This document shows positions 37,901-48,920 of a stretch of DNA of 64,000 nt, piece by piece. Both the position numbers and the translations under genes were made by a program. The stretch spans positions 250,341 through 314,340 of the forward strand of contig VXAI01000274.1 in NCBI GenBank assembly GCA_013399305.1, in the 5' to 3' direction. Source of the stretch: Rostratula benghalensis. Taxonomy: Eukaryota > Chordata > Aves > Charadriiformes > Rostratulidae. The number at the start of each line of letters is the position of its first letter. The first letter of the stretch is position 1. Below the pieces are notes generated by a model. That model was not told the origin of the DNA, ran no database searches, and saw only the letters and a list, made by a program, of their open reading frames with translations.

Positions 37901-39042
37901 GTTCGGATAAGAGCAAATGCCAGATAGGATGGCAATATTTTCAGTCCTGGCAAATGCAATCATAAGTTCAGTTTATTAATATTGCAACAGTTGCACTAAA
38001 TGAGATCACTTGGATAACAAAACATTTATCAACAAAACGCTGCCACCTACTGAAGTTTTGCAAACAGCCCAGATGATTGGATAAGATCACAAATTCACTC
38101 TGTCACAAGCTTATGGTCTTTGCTGAAATCGTTCTGAGGGGGAAAAAAAAGCAAGAATGATAACCAGCAGAACAAGACAAGACATCTCTTTCATGCAGTC
38201 TGTTCAGCAAGTGTCAGGGTAAATCCTGAAGAGCGACCTCCAAAGAGAAAAGGAGGTTTGGCTCTTTGTGCTCAGTATGTCGTGGAGTTTTCAAGCACAG
38301 TGGCTGTGGAATTCTTCCCATCAACTGCTTTTAGCTTGCAGCAGCCCATTATAAACTTCCAGTTTTCTTGTGCTGATTTTCAAAGCTTCTATTCAGCCCA
38401 TAGTAAACTGATACTAAAACTTGCAAGCTTTTTGGGTTGCATCACCCCAGGTTATAAAGGCTTTGTAAATAAATATAAAAGAAGTCCAAGTGATTTACAA
38501 TAGTTGCAACAGAGTGCACTTTCTGTTACAAGGTCTCAACCAATTTAAAAAACTCATTAGTTCCGTAAAGTTCCATTGGGCACGCCCATGAAGCAAGGAA
38601 AAGTCCTGCACACCACACCTAAGAAGAGCTTGACTTACCTATGCTTCTGTGCATTGGTGTGGATCAATAAATGACTAGATATGCAAGGGCTGAAAAGGCT
38701 TTGGATAGGAATTGTTTGGCCCACTTGGAACTGCAAACAGCACTTCTAGAGCGCCACAACTTAAACCTGCTTTTAGGCAAGATTGTGGATATCTCCTCTT
38801 CTGGGAGAACTACTGTGAGGGTTGAACTGTTAGCTATTGGTAGAAGTATTTAAATGAAATGCAAACAAAATTATTCATGGTGCAACTATTTTTTTACCAT
38901 ATGATTAGAAAGGAGTATTTATGTTAATCAAGAAAAGCAAACTCAAAGATTGAAGACAGTACAGTTTAGGAATGACAATCTCATCACAATTATTTCATGC
39001 AATGGGTGACCCATCTTTTCCCTTGCAATACTATTAATGGAA
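22941..39042. other. Gene-poor intergenic or intronic DNA, nothing recognised
   Basis: Sixteen kilobases without any recognisable exon, repeat family of length, or RNA gene. Minor items are an (AC)n run at 25255-25273, a perfect octamer ATGCAAAT at 33238-33245 inside a partial palindrome, a C-rich run at ~31365-31380, and an (ATT)3 patch near 29937-29947 that could be the end of an old MIR. Open frames here (up to 134 codons at 31745-32149) have no recognisable motif. A very old repeat could easily escape inspection by eye. Confidence 0.45.
25255..25273. repeat. (AC)n microsatellite
   Basis: Nineteen bases of perfect AC alternation. Confidence 0.95.
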
Positions 39043-39955
39043 TAATAGAATCATAGAATAGTTTGGGTTCGATGGGACCTTTAAAGGTCACCTAACCAAC
39101 TTCCCCTGCAATGAGCAGGGACATCTTCAACTATATCAGTTGCTCTAGAGCCCCATCCAACCTGACCTTGAATGCTTCCAGGAATGGGACATCTACCACC
39201 TCTCTGGGCAACCTGTGCCAGTGTTTAACCACCCTCACTGTAAAAAAATTCTTCCTTATATCTAGTCTAAATCCTCCCTGTTTTAATTTGAGGCCATTAC
39301 CCCATCTTGTCACAACAGGACCTGCTAAAATATTTGTGCCATCTTTCCTGTAGGCCCCCTTTAAATACTGAAAGGCACAATAAGGTGCCCACAGACTCTT
39401 CTCTTCTCCAGGCTGAACAACCCCAACTCTCTCAGCCTGTCCTCAAAGGAGAGGTGCTCCAGCCCTCTTATCATCTTTGTTGCCTCCTCTGGACCTCCTC
39501 CAGCAGGTCCATGTCTTCCCTGTGCGGAGGGCTCCACAGCTGGATGCAATACTCCAGCTGGGGTCTCATGAAAATGGAGGAGATGGCCAGGACCACCTCT
39601 CTCATCCTGCTGGTCACACTTCTTTTGATGCAGCCCTGGATACGGTTGGCTTTTTGGGTTGCTAGTGCACATTGTTGGCTCATGTCCAGCTTTTCATCCA
39701 CCAGTGTCCCAAGTTCTTCTTGACAGGACTGGCCTCTCTGGATGGCTTACCATACCTCAGGTATGTCAACCACATGACTTGATCCCACTCTCTCTGTCAT
39801 TGATGAAGATATTGAAAAGTACTGGTCCCAGTACAGACCCCTGAGGGACACCAGTTGTCACCGACTTCCATCTGGACATTGATTCATTTACATTACCCTC
39901 TGGATGCAATCATCCAACTAATGCCTCATCCACCAAACAGTCCACTCGGTTTCAG
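39043..39955 (-). mobile_element. CR1 LINE, antisense, 5'-truncated with internal deletion
   Basis: Read on the + strand, the copy opens with the CR1 3' terminus in reverse (ATAGAATCATAGAATAG, then GGGACCTTTAAAGGTCA). It continues through the reverse complement of the ORF2 C-terminus to 'CCCCTGAGGGACACCAG', the reverse of the GVPQGS region, and ends near the 'FDGW' block at ~39955. The interval between the VDEKLDMS block (about 39679-39711) and the DSGIEC block (about 39778) is only about 70 bp, roughly 200-250 bp shorter than expected, so the catalytic FADD box is deleted. The subfamily differs from the two sense copies. Confidence 0.93.
39131..39701 (-). pseudogene. CR1 ORF2 C-terminal remnants, antisense
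   Basis: Three reverse-strand frames carry successive blocks. The first is [10 protein letters not shown] equivalent ending in ILGC-like GCIKRSV (39471-39701). The second is [20 protein letters not shown] (within 39361-39672). The third is LKQGGFRLDIRKNFFTVRVV (39131-39313). Frame changes separate them, so the copy is dead. The forward-strand frames in the same interval are shadows. Confidence 0.9.
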
Positions 39956-42900
39956 TTTCTTCTTTGTAACAATCACAAAATTAATACTTGGAACATCCTT
40001 GGACGCTAAAATTATAGACAACTCATAGGATATGAAAAAGGGACTGCTTTTAAGACTGGAGTATAACAGAGCATTTAAACATATGCATAACTTTAAGTAT
40101 GGGAGTAATTCCATTGAAATAAATAGGGCTACTCAAACATTTCTGATTTTGCATGTACTTCTGTGCTCTGCTAGCTTAGGGGCTAGGAATGGATATGCTT
40201 ATTTAATACAGTGTTTATCTACTAAGCCTACATTCAGCATTACTGATTCCTTCCCTTTCATCAGACAGAGACAAGGAGTTCTCCATTTTTCTAGCCTCCT
40301 TCTGGGCCAGTTTCAAACTTTGTTGTGCCTTCTCAAGCATTTGCATTTTATATCTGATGTAGAAAATAGAAGCTACGAAACCAAACCCCAAGTCCTGAGG
40401 GAGTAAAGTGGATGACTTGAAAGGAAACACTCAGAGGTTTGTCTAGATTAGGGGACGAGATCAATATTAGGCTGGGGCTTGCTCTTCCTGACCTAATTTT
40501 GGACCTTTTTGCATTGGGAAGCAGGATCTTCTTTCTTATTTGGATTTAGCTGTTATAAATTGCCCTTGGGTTCCCTTTCATGACTGTGACCATGTGTGTT
40601 GACTAACCCTGGCCTCATTCTCTCTTCCTAATGCTGTGATGCCATGTTTGTGTAGTGCAGGACATGAACATAAGCTCACTACCATAGTGGAAAAACCCAA
40701 TGGTGACAGGGCAGACCCAGAGTTATTAACTCGAGTTGGCCACTCCGCTTAACTCTTTTGCAGTTAAAACCTACAATATCTTTTAGTCTTTAATGGATTT
40801 TTAAACCTGCATTGTTGATGGTGGGTTAGCTATGCTGCTCTACCTGTTACGTGTACCCAACACCAGCTCCACCACCTTCCTTGCTGTGCAAGCAGGGCAA
40901 AACCCTAAATCCCACTGTGGGTCACCTGGAGCTGACATAACCTGATATAAGCACTGACTAGTTTAGGTAGGCTTGGGCTTTAAGCTGCACTTTACTGCAG
41001 CTGTTCTTCAACACAAAGGAACTTCAAAGGCTTTTGACTCCACTCGGGGACACTGAAGCCAACACATCTGCTAGCTCCTACAGAGATGAAAGCAAGTGTT
41101 TCATGCACACCATTGCCCTAACCAGTGTGCAGGTGCAATTTCTGGCTGGAGCTCTTCACGTTGGCCTGTCTGTATTTAACTTTTTCTATCAGGATTCATG
41201 GTTATCTCTGAGCTCAGAGCTCCTGCTCTGTTTCTCAGTGACACCATTCCTTTAATAGCATCTGTAGGTTGCTTCTTCCCCTGGCACTGTGGTGGCAGCT
41301 GTGGGCTTTCCAGCATCAGACTGACAGGGCAGGCTGCCCCAAACCATGGTCTTAAGTGCAAGGCCAGTATAAATAGTGCATGCTGAGATTTACCTTCATT
41401 AGCTGAGCTAATACAGTAAGATTCCTGGCTACTGGGACAACACACAAACTTCCGTTTAAATTTTCTTTCACCTTTTTAAACTCCCAGCCTAGAATAAAGG
41501 TCTGAGAGACTTGGGACAGGTTGCCTTTTAGGTCTCTGGGCTAACATGGAGCAGGGTTAAAACTGAGCAGAAAAGACAATAACCGTGGGAAATGGCCAAT
41601 GCACATGGGCTAGGGTGTCGCTTCAGATGAGGGGAAGACCTCGTCGACGGAAAGAGAAGAGGTGGAGGGGCTTTGGCAGCCTGGAGCTTTCTCAGCTTGC
41701 TTCAGCTCTGCCTGAGTTCTCATCTTCCCTCAGCAGCTCACCCGGCAAAGGGGTGACTCCTCACATGGGAGGATGAGGTGCTGGCTTGAGGGAAAGGGCT
41801 ACCAATACATGACTCCCTATGTCTGTGTGGTGATCTCACAGATTTCTGAAGGATTTTCTGGTTAAAGCCTATCAGAAAGGGAGGAGGATGTGCTGATTTT
41901 TTTATGGCTATCTCTTGCTATATGGTACCTCTTTATGTGTATTATACCCTGCTTTACACATTAGTGAACTGCATTCCTTTCATGATAGAAAATGGCTCAC
42001 AAGGGCCAGAAGAATAGAGGCTTCTGAAGAGAATCTGTTCATAAAACTAAGAAAATAGCTCATTGATTTAGGGCTAAAGTCCCACTGCAAACTGCTGAGG
42101 GCATGTTTACCCAGCCCAGGGCAGAGCGACACGAGGTGCTCCCAGGAGCAAGGCAGCTGTGCTGCTGAGGCTTTCCAGGCAGGCTGCTCATCCCTCCTGT
42201 GAAATAGTGTTCATGGCAACTGTGCTCCCCCATTAGGGGCTCCAGGGTGACATACTGGCCCACCCTGAGGTACATGGGCCCAGAAATAGGTCTGGAGGCA
42301 AACAAACAAGTGTATGCGTAGCTAGGCTTTTATGTGCAGTGTGGAGCTAGGCAGGTTTTGCCCTGCAGACATGCATGTGTGGTAAGAGGGGATGGAGGGC
42401 AGGGAGAGTTTTGACAAATCATTTTGTGCTGGAGTGTGGGGAGGCACCAGGGTGATGAATTGAGCTCCTACACCCTGGGTTGAGAAAAGTCTCCCACGCT
42501 GTTAGCAGAAGCTGTGTCTCCCACACACAATTTTTAATCTTCCTTTGATCACTATTTGGCTTTCCTAAACCATTGGTGGGGTGGAAGAAGCAATCTTGTG
42601 GAGTTCCTCACTGGGCAGCACTGTCTTATTTGGGTGGTGTCAGGAGAAATGGCCGTGTAATATGCCATCTCTCAGGCTGGAGAAAATCCCTGCTTTGGTA
42701 TTACTAAAGCAGCAGGTCTGATATCCTGGATGTGTAGGCACAGGCACAGTCTGGAGAAGCAGCTCTCATCTGTGGCCTGTTCAGGCTTCCACTAGGGTTC
42801 CTGGTACCACACTTGTTTCTAACTTACGGGATTTATGCACTCTGTAAGTGAACACCTCTAGTATGTTGCTATTAATCTGGACATGAAGCCCTGCAAAATA

Positions 42901-42997
42901 TTTTACTTGGCCCATTCAGCTGCAAGCATACTCAGAAACTGCCTACTTGGTATCTCTTTCTGGTCTGAGGTAGAGAAAACTTCTGGAAAAGTCACTA
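39956..42997. other. Intergenic sequence, nothing recognised
   Basis: Mixed-composition DNA with only short frames that lack motifs, including a 124-codon frame at 40032-40406. No splice-bounded exon or repeat was recognised. Confidence 0.5.
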
Positions 42998-43125
42998 ATC
43001 ACAGATTCACAGAATTGTCATGGTTGGAAATGACCCCTGAGGTCACTGAGTCCAACTACACACACACAAAACCCCCCTACAATGTTTGCCACTAGATCAT
43101 GCCCTGATGTCCAGCTCTTGATGCA
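42998..43125 (-). mobile_element. CR1 LINE 3' end, antisense, second subfamily type
   Basis: The + strand reads 'ATCACAGATTCACAGAATTG', 'TGGTTGGAAATGACCCC', 'TGAGGTCACTGAGTCCAAC', then after a short (AC)n expansion 'CCACTAGATCATGCCCTGA'. This is the reverse complement of the older CR1 3' ends whose antisense form carries 'GAGTCCAACC...CCACTAAACCATGTCC'. It is about 130 bp long with no coding capacity. Confidence 0.8.
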
Positions 43126-44445
43126 TAAACATGCAAACAAATTGTAATGTAAAAAAAATATCATTCTGAGTTTTAGTACTAGAGAGTATATTTTAGAGGA
43201 TTGTTTTAGTCTAGTAGAAAGAGCTATATAACATTTTAGTCCACCCAGACAGAATTTTTGAAGGCATTGCATCTAGAAATTATCTCTTACTTGGATGTTT
43301 TACTAGCAAAACTTTCTGCATCTGTTAGATATTCTAGTTACACCTAATAAAGGAGTTGGACACTGTGATTAAATTAGCAATGCTTGATAGTTTGCATTTT
43401 TAGTCAACAGATCTTTGCCAGTGAAGATCAGAGCATGATTATGCTTTTCATGTGGAGGTTGAGAGTGGAACGCACATGTAAATACTGTGTATTTGTTTAG
43501 CACAGGAGGTCCCGAGCTTTTTCTGTGTGGAGGCAGGGCTTGTGTCAGGGAGGGTTAGGGAACGAGGAGCTTGTCTGATTGTGGCTGCTGGGAATAGCTC
43601 CTGGGTGGCTGCCACTTGCCCCCTTGAGCAGGAAAGCTTTGAAGTGTACGACTACTGAACCATTTGAGGTTCCCCCAAAATAGACAAATAGGTAAAATTG
43701 TACAAAGGGTTTGAAATCCAGGAGAACTGTGACATTGCCACAACAGCCACAGCACCCAGTGTCCATGTGCCTCACTAGGGCTGGACCCCCAGTGTCTCCA
43801 TACACTGCTTGCAGGAAATATGGTACCTATAGGGAAAAATCTTTAAAAAAACAGATGGTACCTGAGGAACCATCTGAGCTTGCTAGAAACAAACTGGAAA
43901 CTACATAGGCAGCACTTGGATGCATGACAGTGTGCCTGACAAGAGGTGGGCTCCTAAGAAGGCCAGGTGACACATCCCTTTTGTGTGTCTTGCTGTCAGG
44001 AACTTCTGGAGATGACTACATCTTGAAAACTGCTTTGTTAAATAAACCCCAACTGACTTGCTGCCTCATTTTCAGAGAAGCAGAAAAATATCACAAAACA
44101 GACAGTCATTGGTGGTTATGGTACTTACTGGACATGTGGGTGTTCAATTCTGCTTTCCACTAGCCATCATTTTCAGTTCCTATCGCTCTGGGAAACATCC
44201 ATACAGTATGGTGCCACTTTCTCAGCTTAATGGTATGTTTCCTTTAGAAACATGCACATCTTTTAAATTAGGTGGCCATGAAGCAGCAGGTTTGATTCTT
44301 AAAAGACTGAATGGAGGGTCTAAAGAAGTAAATAAGAATGAATACCCACAGATTTAAAATTCCAATTTCTGCTGCATCTTCATGAAACATAGGTGGGAAC
44401 TGGTCCCTAAATTGTCTAGATGTTCTAACAAAATTTCCCAATTTT
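43126..44445. other. Intergenic sequence, nothing recognised
   Basis: No gene or repeat is seen. Short frames on both strands at 43545-43908 have no recognisable motif. Confidence 0.5.
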
Positions 44446-44525
44446 TTCCTTCCTTCCTTCCTTCCTTCCTTCCTTCCTTCCTTCCTTCCTTCCTTCCTTC
44501 CTTCCTTCCTTCCTTCCTTCCTTCC
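44446..44525. repeat. (TTCC)20 tetranucleotide microsatellite
   Basis: Eighty bases of uninterrupted TTCC (20 units), preceded by a T6 run and followed by a C-rich end (CTCCCC). Perfect long arrays of this kind are usually highly length-polymorphic. The lysine/glutamate/glycine/arginine repeat in the reverse frame is this array translated. Confidence 0.98.
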
Positions 44526-46496
44526 CTCCCCTTTTGTTTGCTTTCAAAAGCACACACAAGAACTTCTGAAAATGTCTGTAAATGCTAACCCAAATTTAAC
44601 TTTTTTAAAAAGCAACAAAATCCTCTTATTCTATGGTCCATCATAGACAAAGGAGATCATCATCCATCATAAATTTTAAGATAAACTACATGCCACATAC
44701 ATTACTTTTTTATTTCTCATATTATGCATTTTTCAGGTACTTAAAGAATGTGTATAAATTAGCTCCTACTATAATAACTACACATACTTTTTAGCAAATG
44801 CTTTGATGATGTTACTTAAAATTCCATTTTATTGATCATCAACAAAATGAACAACATTTGTACACCTTTACTGTCCTTTGCACGTTCTCATTTCTTTCTG
44901 AACAAAGAATAACAACAAACAAGGATATTGATAATCAAAAGCCATTACAGGCAAGATGTATACCTCATTTCTGGAATCACATTACACCACTATAAGTTAA
45001 TTTCACATTTTCCCTGGAAAGAATAACCAGCATTAGCCTGGTCCACACAATTGATTCAGTGTCACTCTGTAACGAAGTCATAGACATCCTTCTGCAGACT
45101 GTATCTGTTTCTGTTCATTCAGACAGTTAATCCATAGCAGGTCAAGACTGTGTCTGGCCAAGAACACAGGAAATGTCCTAACTGTGGGGTAAAGTTGTTC
45201 CTTCATGAGTGCAGAGGTCCACATTTGGAATGGAGCAGTGGGGTGCAATGGGAGGAAGGAAGGCTGGGGCATCTGTGACTGCAAGACATCCCCCCCACTC
45301 CCCCCAGCTTTTATAATGCCAGACAATGAATGCCTAGGAATGGCCGAACAGATGTGCCCAGTTTGGTAATCTGTGGGGAGGGAGATGTGTTATTCTGCCC
45401 TTTTCCTCAGAGACCATGGCAATGCCCACCTGTTCTTCAGGGAGGCAGGGTCTACCCAGGGCTGCAGAAAAGCTTCAGAGCTCAAAAAAAAGCAGCTCTG
45501 GGAGCTGTCTATAAAATCTTTTCCTGGGGTACGTCAATGTAGCACCACTGGCATGACATTGATTTGCACTGATGGCCACACAGACTAGGGTTGTGAATGT
45601 ACCAGTTGCGATTTCAGCTGGATTTCCTGTCTCTTCTCACTACAAACATTCCAACTTAACTCTACCAACATTCATATTACTTTATTGTTTAAGTGCTTAG
45701 GAGCCCATCTCTTGTCAGACACACTGTCTTATGCATCAGTGTTGTCTATGTTTTCAGTTTGCTTCTAGCTAGCTCAAATGGTTCCTCAGGTTTTTTAAAG
45801 ATTTTTTTAATTACATGGAGCCCAGTTTTCTCCAGTGTTTGTTCCCTTTACATGACGCCAGAACCTAAGTAATCTGTAAGCCAGGACTGTAACTTCCCTT
45901 CTCTTTGGCATGTGTTTAAAAGTCACACTACACAGATTTAATACTGGTGGATGGTAAAGAGATTAAATTTTCAAGTGCCAACTCATCACATCAGGTTGAC
46001 ACAACTCCCACTGTGTTGCTGAATTTACTCACGTCCTTTATCATGGGTGTAGGGAGAGATGGCTGAGGGGAGTTTCACAAAAATGGTTTATTTACCAAGA
46101 CAGCAAATAAGGAAATACATGTTTTAAAGTGTAAACTGTCTGTTCTGAAAGGTTTGGCACTGTGCCTTGTGCGCTGTCTGCCCTGTCTGAAAATTACATA
46201 ACTATGTGTGTAAACTAAATGTGTATTTGTGGTTTTATTATAAGCAGCTCAGAGTGATGCCTGGGAGACCTAAGCACCAGTGGAATCTGCTGGGTGGAAA
46301 TAATATTCGTGCACTTTCTTGTTGATCAGTTAGTAAGCCACAAGTTGCCAGGAGCTCATTACTGTGGGATTCTCAGACCGTGGCTCATGAAGATGGGCTA
46401 ATGATGTGCACTTCTGTAAATGTGCCCCCTTCTCAAAGTAATGGTCCATGGGATGGGACCAGCTTCATAACAGCTCAGTTCACCATTTCTTTGGGA

Positions 46497-46508
46497 CCAC
46501 TAGAGGGT
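46497..46508 (+). promoter_or_regulatory. Weak CTCF-like core
   Basis: CCACTAGAGGGT matches the CTCF core CCA(C/G)(C/T)AG(G/A)(G/T)GGC except at the last core base (T in place of C). It would face right (+). Binding is uncertain. Confidence 0.15.
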
Positions 46509-48148
46509 TTCAACTCATCTTCATACTAGAAGTTTAAGGGGAAAAAACCAGTCATTAACCCTACCCTTCAAACTCTGCCTTCCCCTGCTAACAGCCCACC
46601 GTTGGGCTGGGAAGAGATTGTTAAAATGGTGGAGCTCCTCTGATCCTCACTGGGAATACTGTGCTTAGCCAGAGGCCATGATAAAGGGCTTCGATTGAGG
46701 AAAGCTGCTAGTCAAGTCTAGGTTCATAACTTGCAGATATTGAAGACAATTGCGCCAATAGATGCTCCAGCTCATGCTATACTGTTTACAGTATTTGTAA
46801 ACAATTAAATATATAGCATGTATACCCTGATCCTTCATTAATCAGGAAAAACCAACATCAGAGGAAGCATCAGCGGTCCAGTTCTTTTTTCCAACATGTA
46901 CTCACTATAACCCCATTAATTTGAGATGGAGTCATATGGGTGTATCCTGAGGGGGTGATCGCATCCTACATCAGCTACAAGTGACCGAAAAAGGGAAAAT
47001 AATCGGACTGATATTGGTCATTTGGACAATGTGTATTTGATGTGTCAGTCGTTCCAACCTTCCAGTTACCAGATGTCCGTAAAAATTCATAGCAGGCTAT
47101 TAAATTTAGCAGATCCCGTCTTAATTAGATTAGCTTCTGCTCAGCATGACAGCAGAGTATTTCACTGATGGAGGATTTATAAAGATTTCTGGTGGGAATT
47201 CTTTATGGAAGATGTAGTCTTTTATCCAGTGGGATTTACAAATGGAGAGGGGGGAGGGAGGAGAGGAAGCCCTGATAAGGACACACAAACATTGTCATGG
47301 CACGTTAAAACATAAATGGGAGCTTTTATTTTATGGATGTTCCCTTTTTATTTCTCTTTTGCAATACGGAGAGGCGGTGTGAGCGCTTTTTGTGTCCTTG
47401 CATTATCAGGCCCAGCTAATATAATGGCATACGGGTGGTGGAAAACTACAAGCAAATTCTTGTTGTCAAATTCCCTCCTAAAACTAGCACCAAAGGAGTA
47501 CTCAATGTTCAGTTGCCTGTCAGGTCATGAGTTATTTTTTCACCTACAGGAAGCAGAACTGTACACTTTGTCTTGGGCTGGTTTTATGTGCGACAATCCA
47601 GCATCTATCCATCCATTGCCCTTCTTTCTTTAAGGTGACTGCAAAAAACCCCCAAACAACAAACCCACTTTCTTATTAATTCTGCCTCTGTCCCAATGCC
47701 AACAATTCTCTGGTTTTCTCTGCACGGGGTTTTATAGAAGACATATGCCATTAATGGTGACACTGGTGTCAGTAACAGAACGTGAGCAGCAGCAATGCCT
47801 GTGCTCTATTCCCAGTGTGTAGATAACTTCATAAAGGAAAAAAGGTGGGTGGAGGGGAGGGGAGATCTGGATAATTTTTCTTGTCATTTGATTCACCATT
47901 GAAAAGGTCACTCCCTGTAAGAAGAGACAGTCTTCCCTCTGAGATGTCTGGGGGAGGAGCAGGAATGGCAGAGCCGAAATGGGGGGGACTCCTTGCCACG
48001 GTGAGGCTTTTGTGAGGTGGCAGAGCAGCCCTTCTGAGCACAAGGGCACGCAACACCCAGAGTATGCATGCTGGCGGCTGATAAAACCAGAAAGGGACCA
48101 TCCTTTGCTCACGCCGCGGGCTGATAGCATTCACATCATACACCGTTT

Positions 48149-48161
48149 GTTACTAGGCAAC
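48149..48161. promoter_or_regulatory. X-box-like (RFX) inverted repeat
   Basis: GTTACTAGGCAAC resembles the RFX X-box (GTNRCC, 0-3 spacer, RGYAAC). The right half-site is perfect and the left has one mismatch. It lies in a stretch with several AT-rich homeodomain-like words just downstream. Binding is not shown. Confidence 0.25.
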
Positions 48162-48761
48162 TGATTAAATATACGAGCCGGTCCTTCAAGCAGTGCTTGC
48201 AATTAATTAACCAAACCATTTTCATTTTGACTGTCTTCCGCCCTCCCCACCACCAACCACCTTCCCCAGTGCTGACATCTGACAAAAGTGCAAGTGATTT
48301 GGTGCTTCTCTTGATCTGTGGTGTAATAAAATAAGAACTCTTTGCATAGTAGATGTGGTCTACAGCCAGGCAGTGGACATCTCTGAGCATCTCTGGTGGG
48401 TCTAGCTGGCAGCTGGCACACACAACAGACTTTTTGCTTTGCTTTACCAGGGCCAACATAAACTGAACTGCGAAAACGGCAGGGCAAAGTCCAAAAGAGG
48501 TTCTCCTGGCAAATCTATTTGAAGTGCAGTTGTAGCAAAGGATGCAGGATGGGTCTTCTTACTTGGCTTTAAAATTGGGATTCCTCACCCATAAAGTATT
48601 CATTCTCAAATTTAAAACCACTCCGGAGTATGCTCACATGAGTGTGTGTATATATACATACATATATATTGTGATAAATATAAATATTTATATAGCTACT
48701 AATATGTATGCCAGCGATGTTAATGTCCAGATGTCACCAACTCCAAGTGCACTATCTGCTG

Positions 48762-48920
48762 TGCTGCCTATTACACCAGGACCCCAAACCAGACAGTCCC
48801 TGCTCTGCTTAGCTCACAGTCTAAATAGCAATGACAGGAAAAGCAGAAGAACGGATCTAGACATCAAAGGTTGTTCAAGGTCATACAGGGGGTCAGTACC
48901 AGGGCTGGGAATAGAAAATG
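48762..48920 (+). mobile_element. MIR-like (CORE-SINE) relic, forward
   Basis: 'AGGACCCCAAACCAGACAGT' followed by 'CCCTGCTCTGCTTAGCTCAC' and AGTCTAA matches the 5' body of the amniote MIR/CORE-SINE ('GACAGTCCCTGCCC...AGCT.ACA.TCTAA'). Then 'GTTGTTCAAGGTCATACAG' and 'AGGGCTGGGAATAGAA' match the core ('CCCAAGGTCACACAG...AGAGCTGGGA.TAGAA'). The order and spacing agree with the family, so this is a good though old copy. Confidence 0.7.

Larger units (their letters stand above)
44526..48761. other. Non-coding DNA with possible conserved elements
   Basis: No exon was recognised. Parts of 46930-47420 and 48110-48250 have balanced composition with dense homeodomain-type words (TTAATTAG, CAATTAATTAACC) and look more like regulatory DNA than the surrounding AT-rich sequence. 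This is a visual impression without alignment. Two single motif candidates are listed separately. Confidence 0.35.

Noticed and set aside
39307..39844. Forward-strand open frames of up to 138 codons
   Set aside because: They are shadows of the antisense CR1 copy.
44354..44588. Repetitive peptides in both strands
   Set aside because: They are translations of the (TTCC)20 microsatellite.
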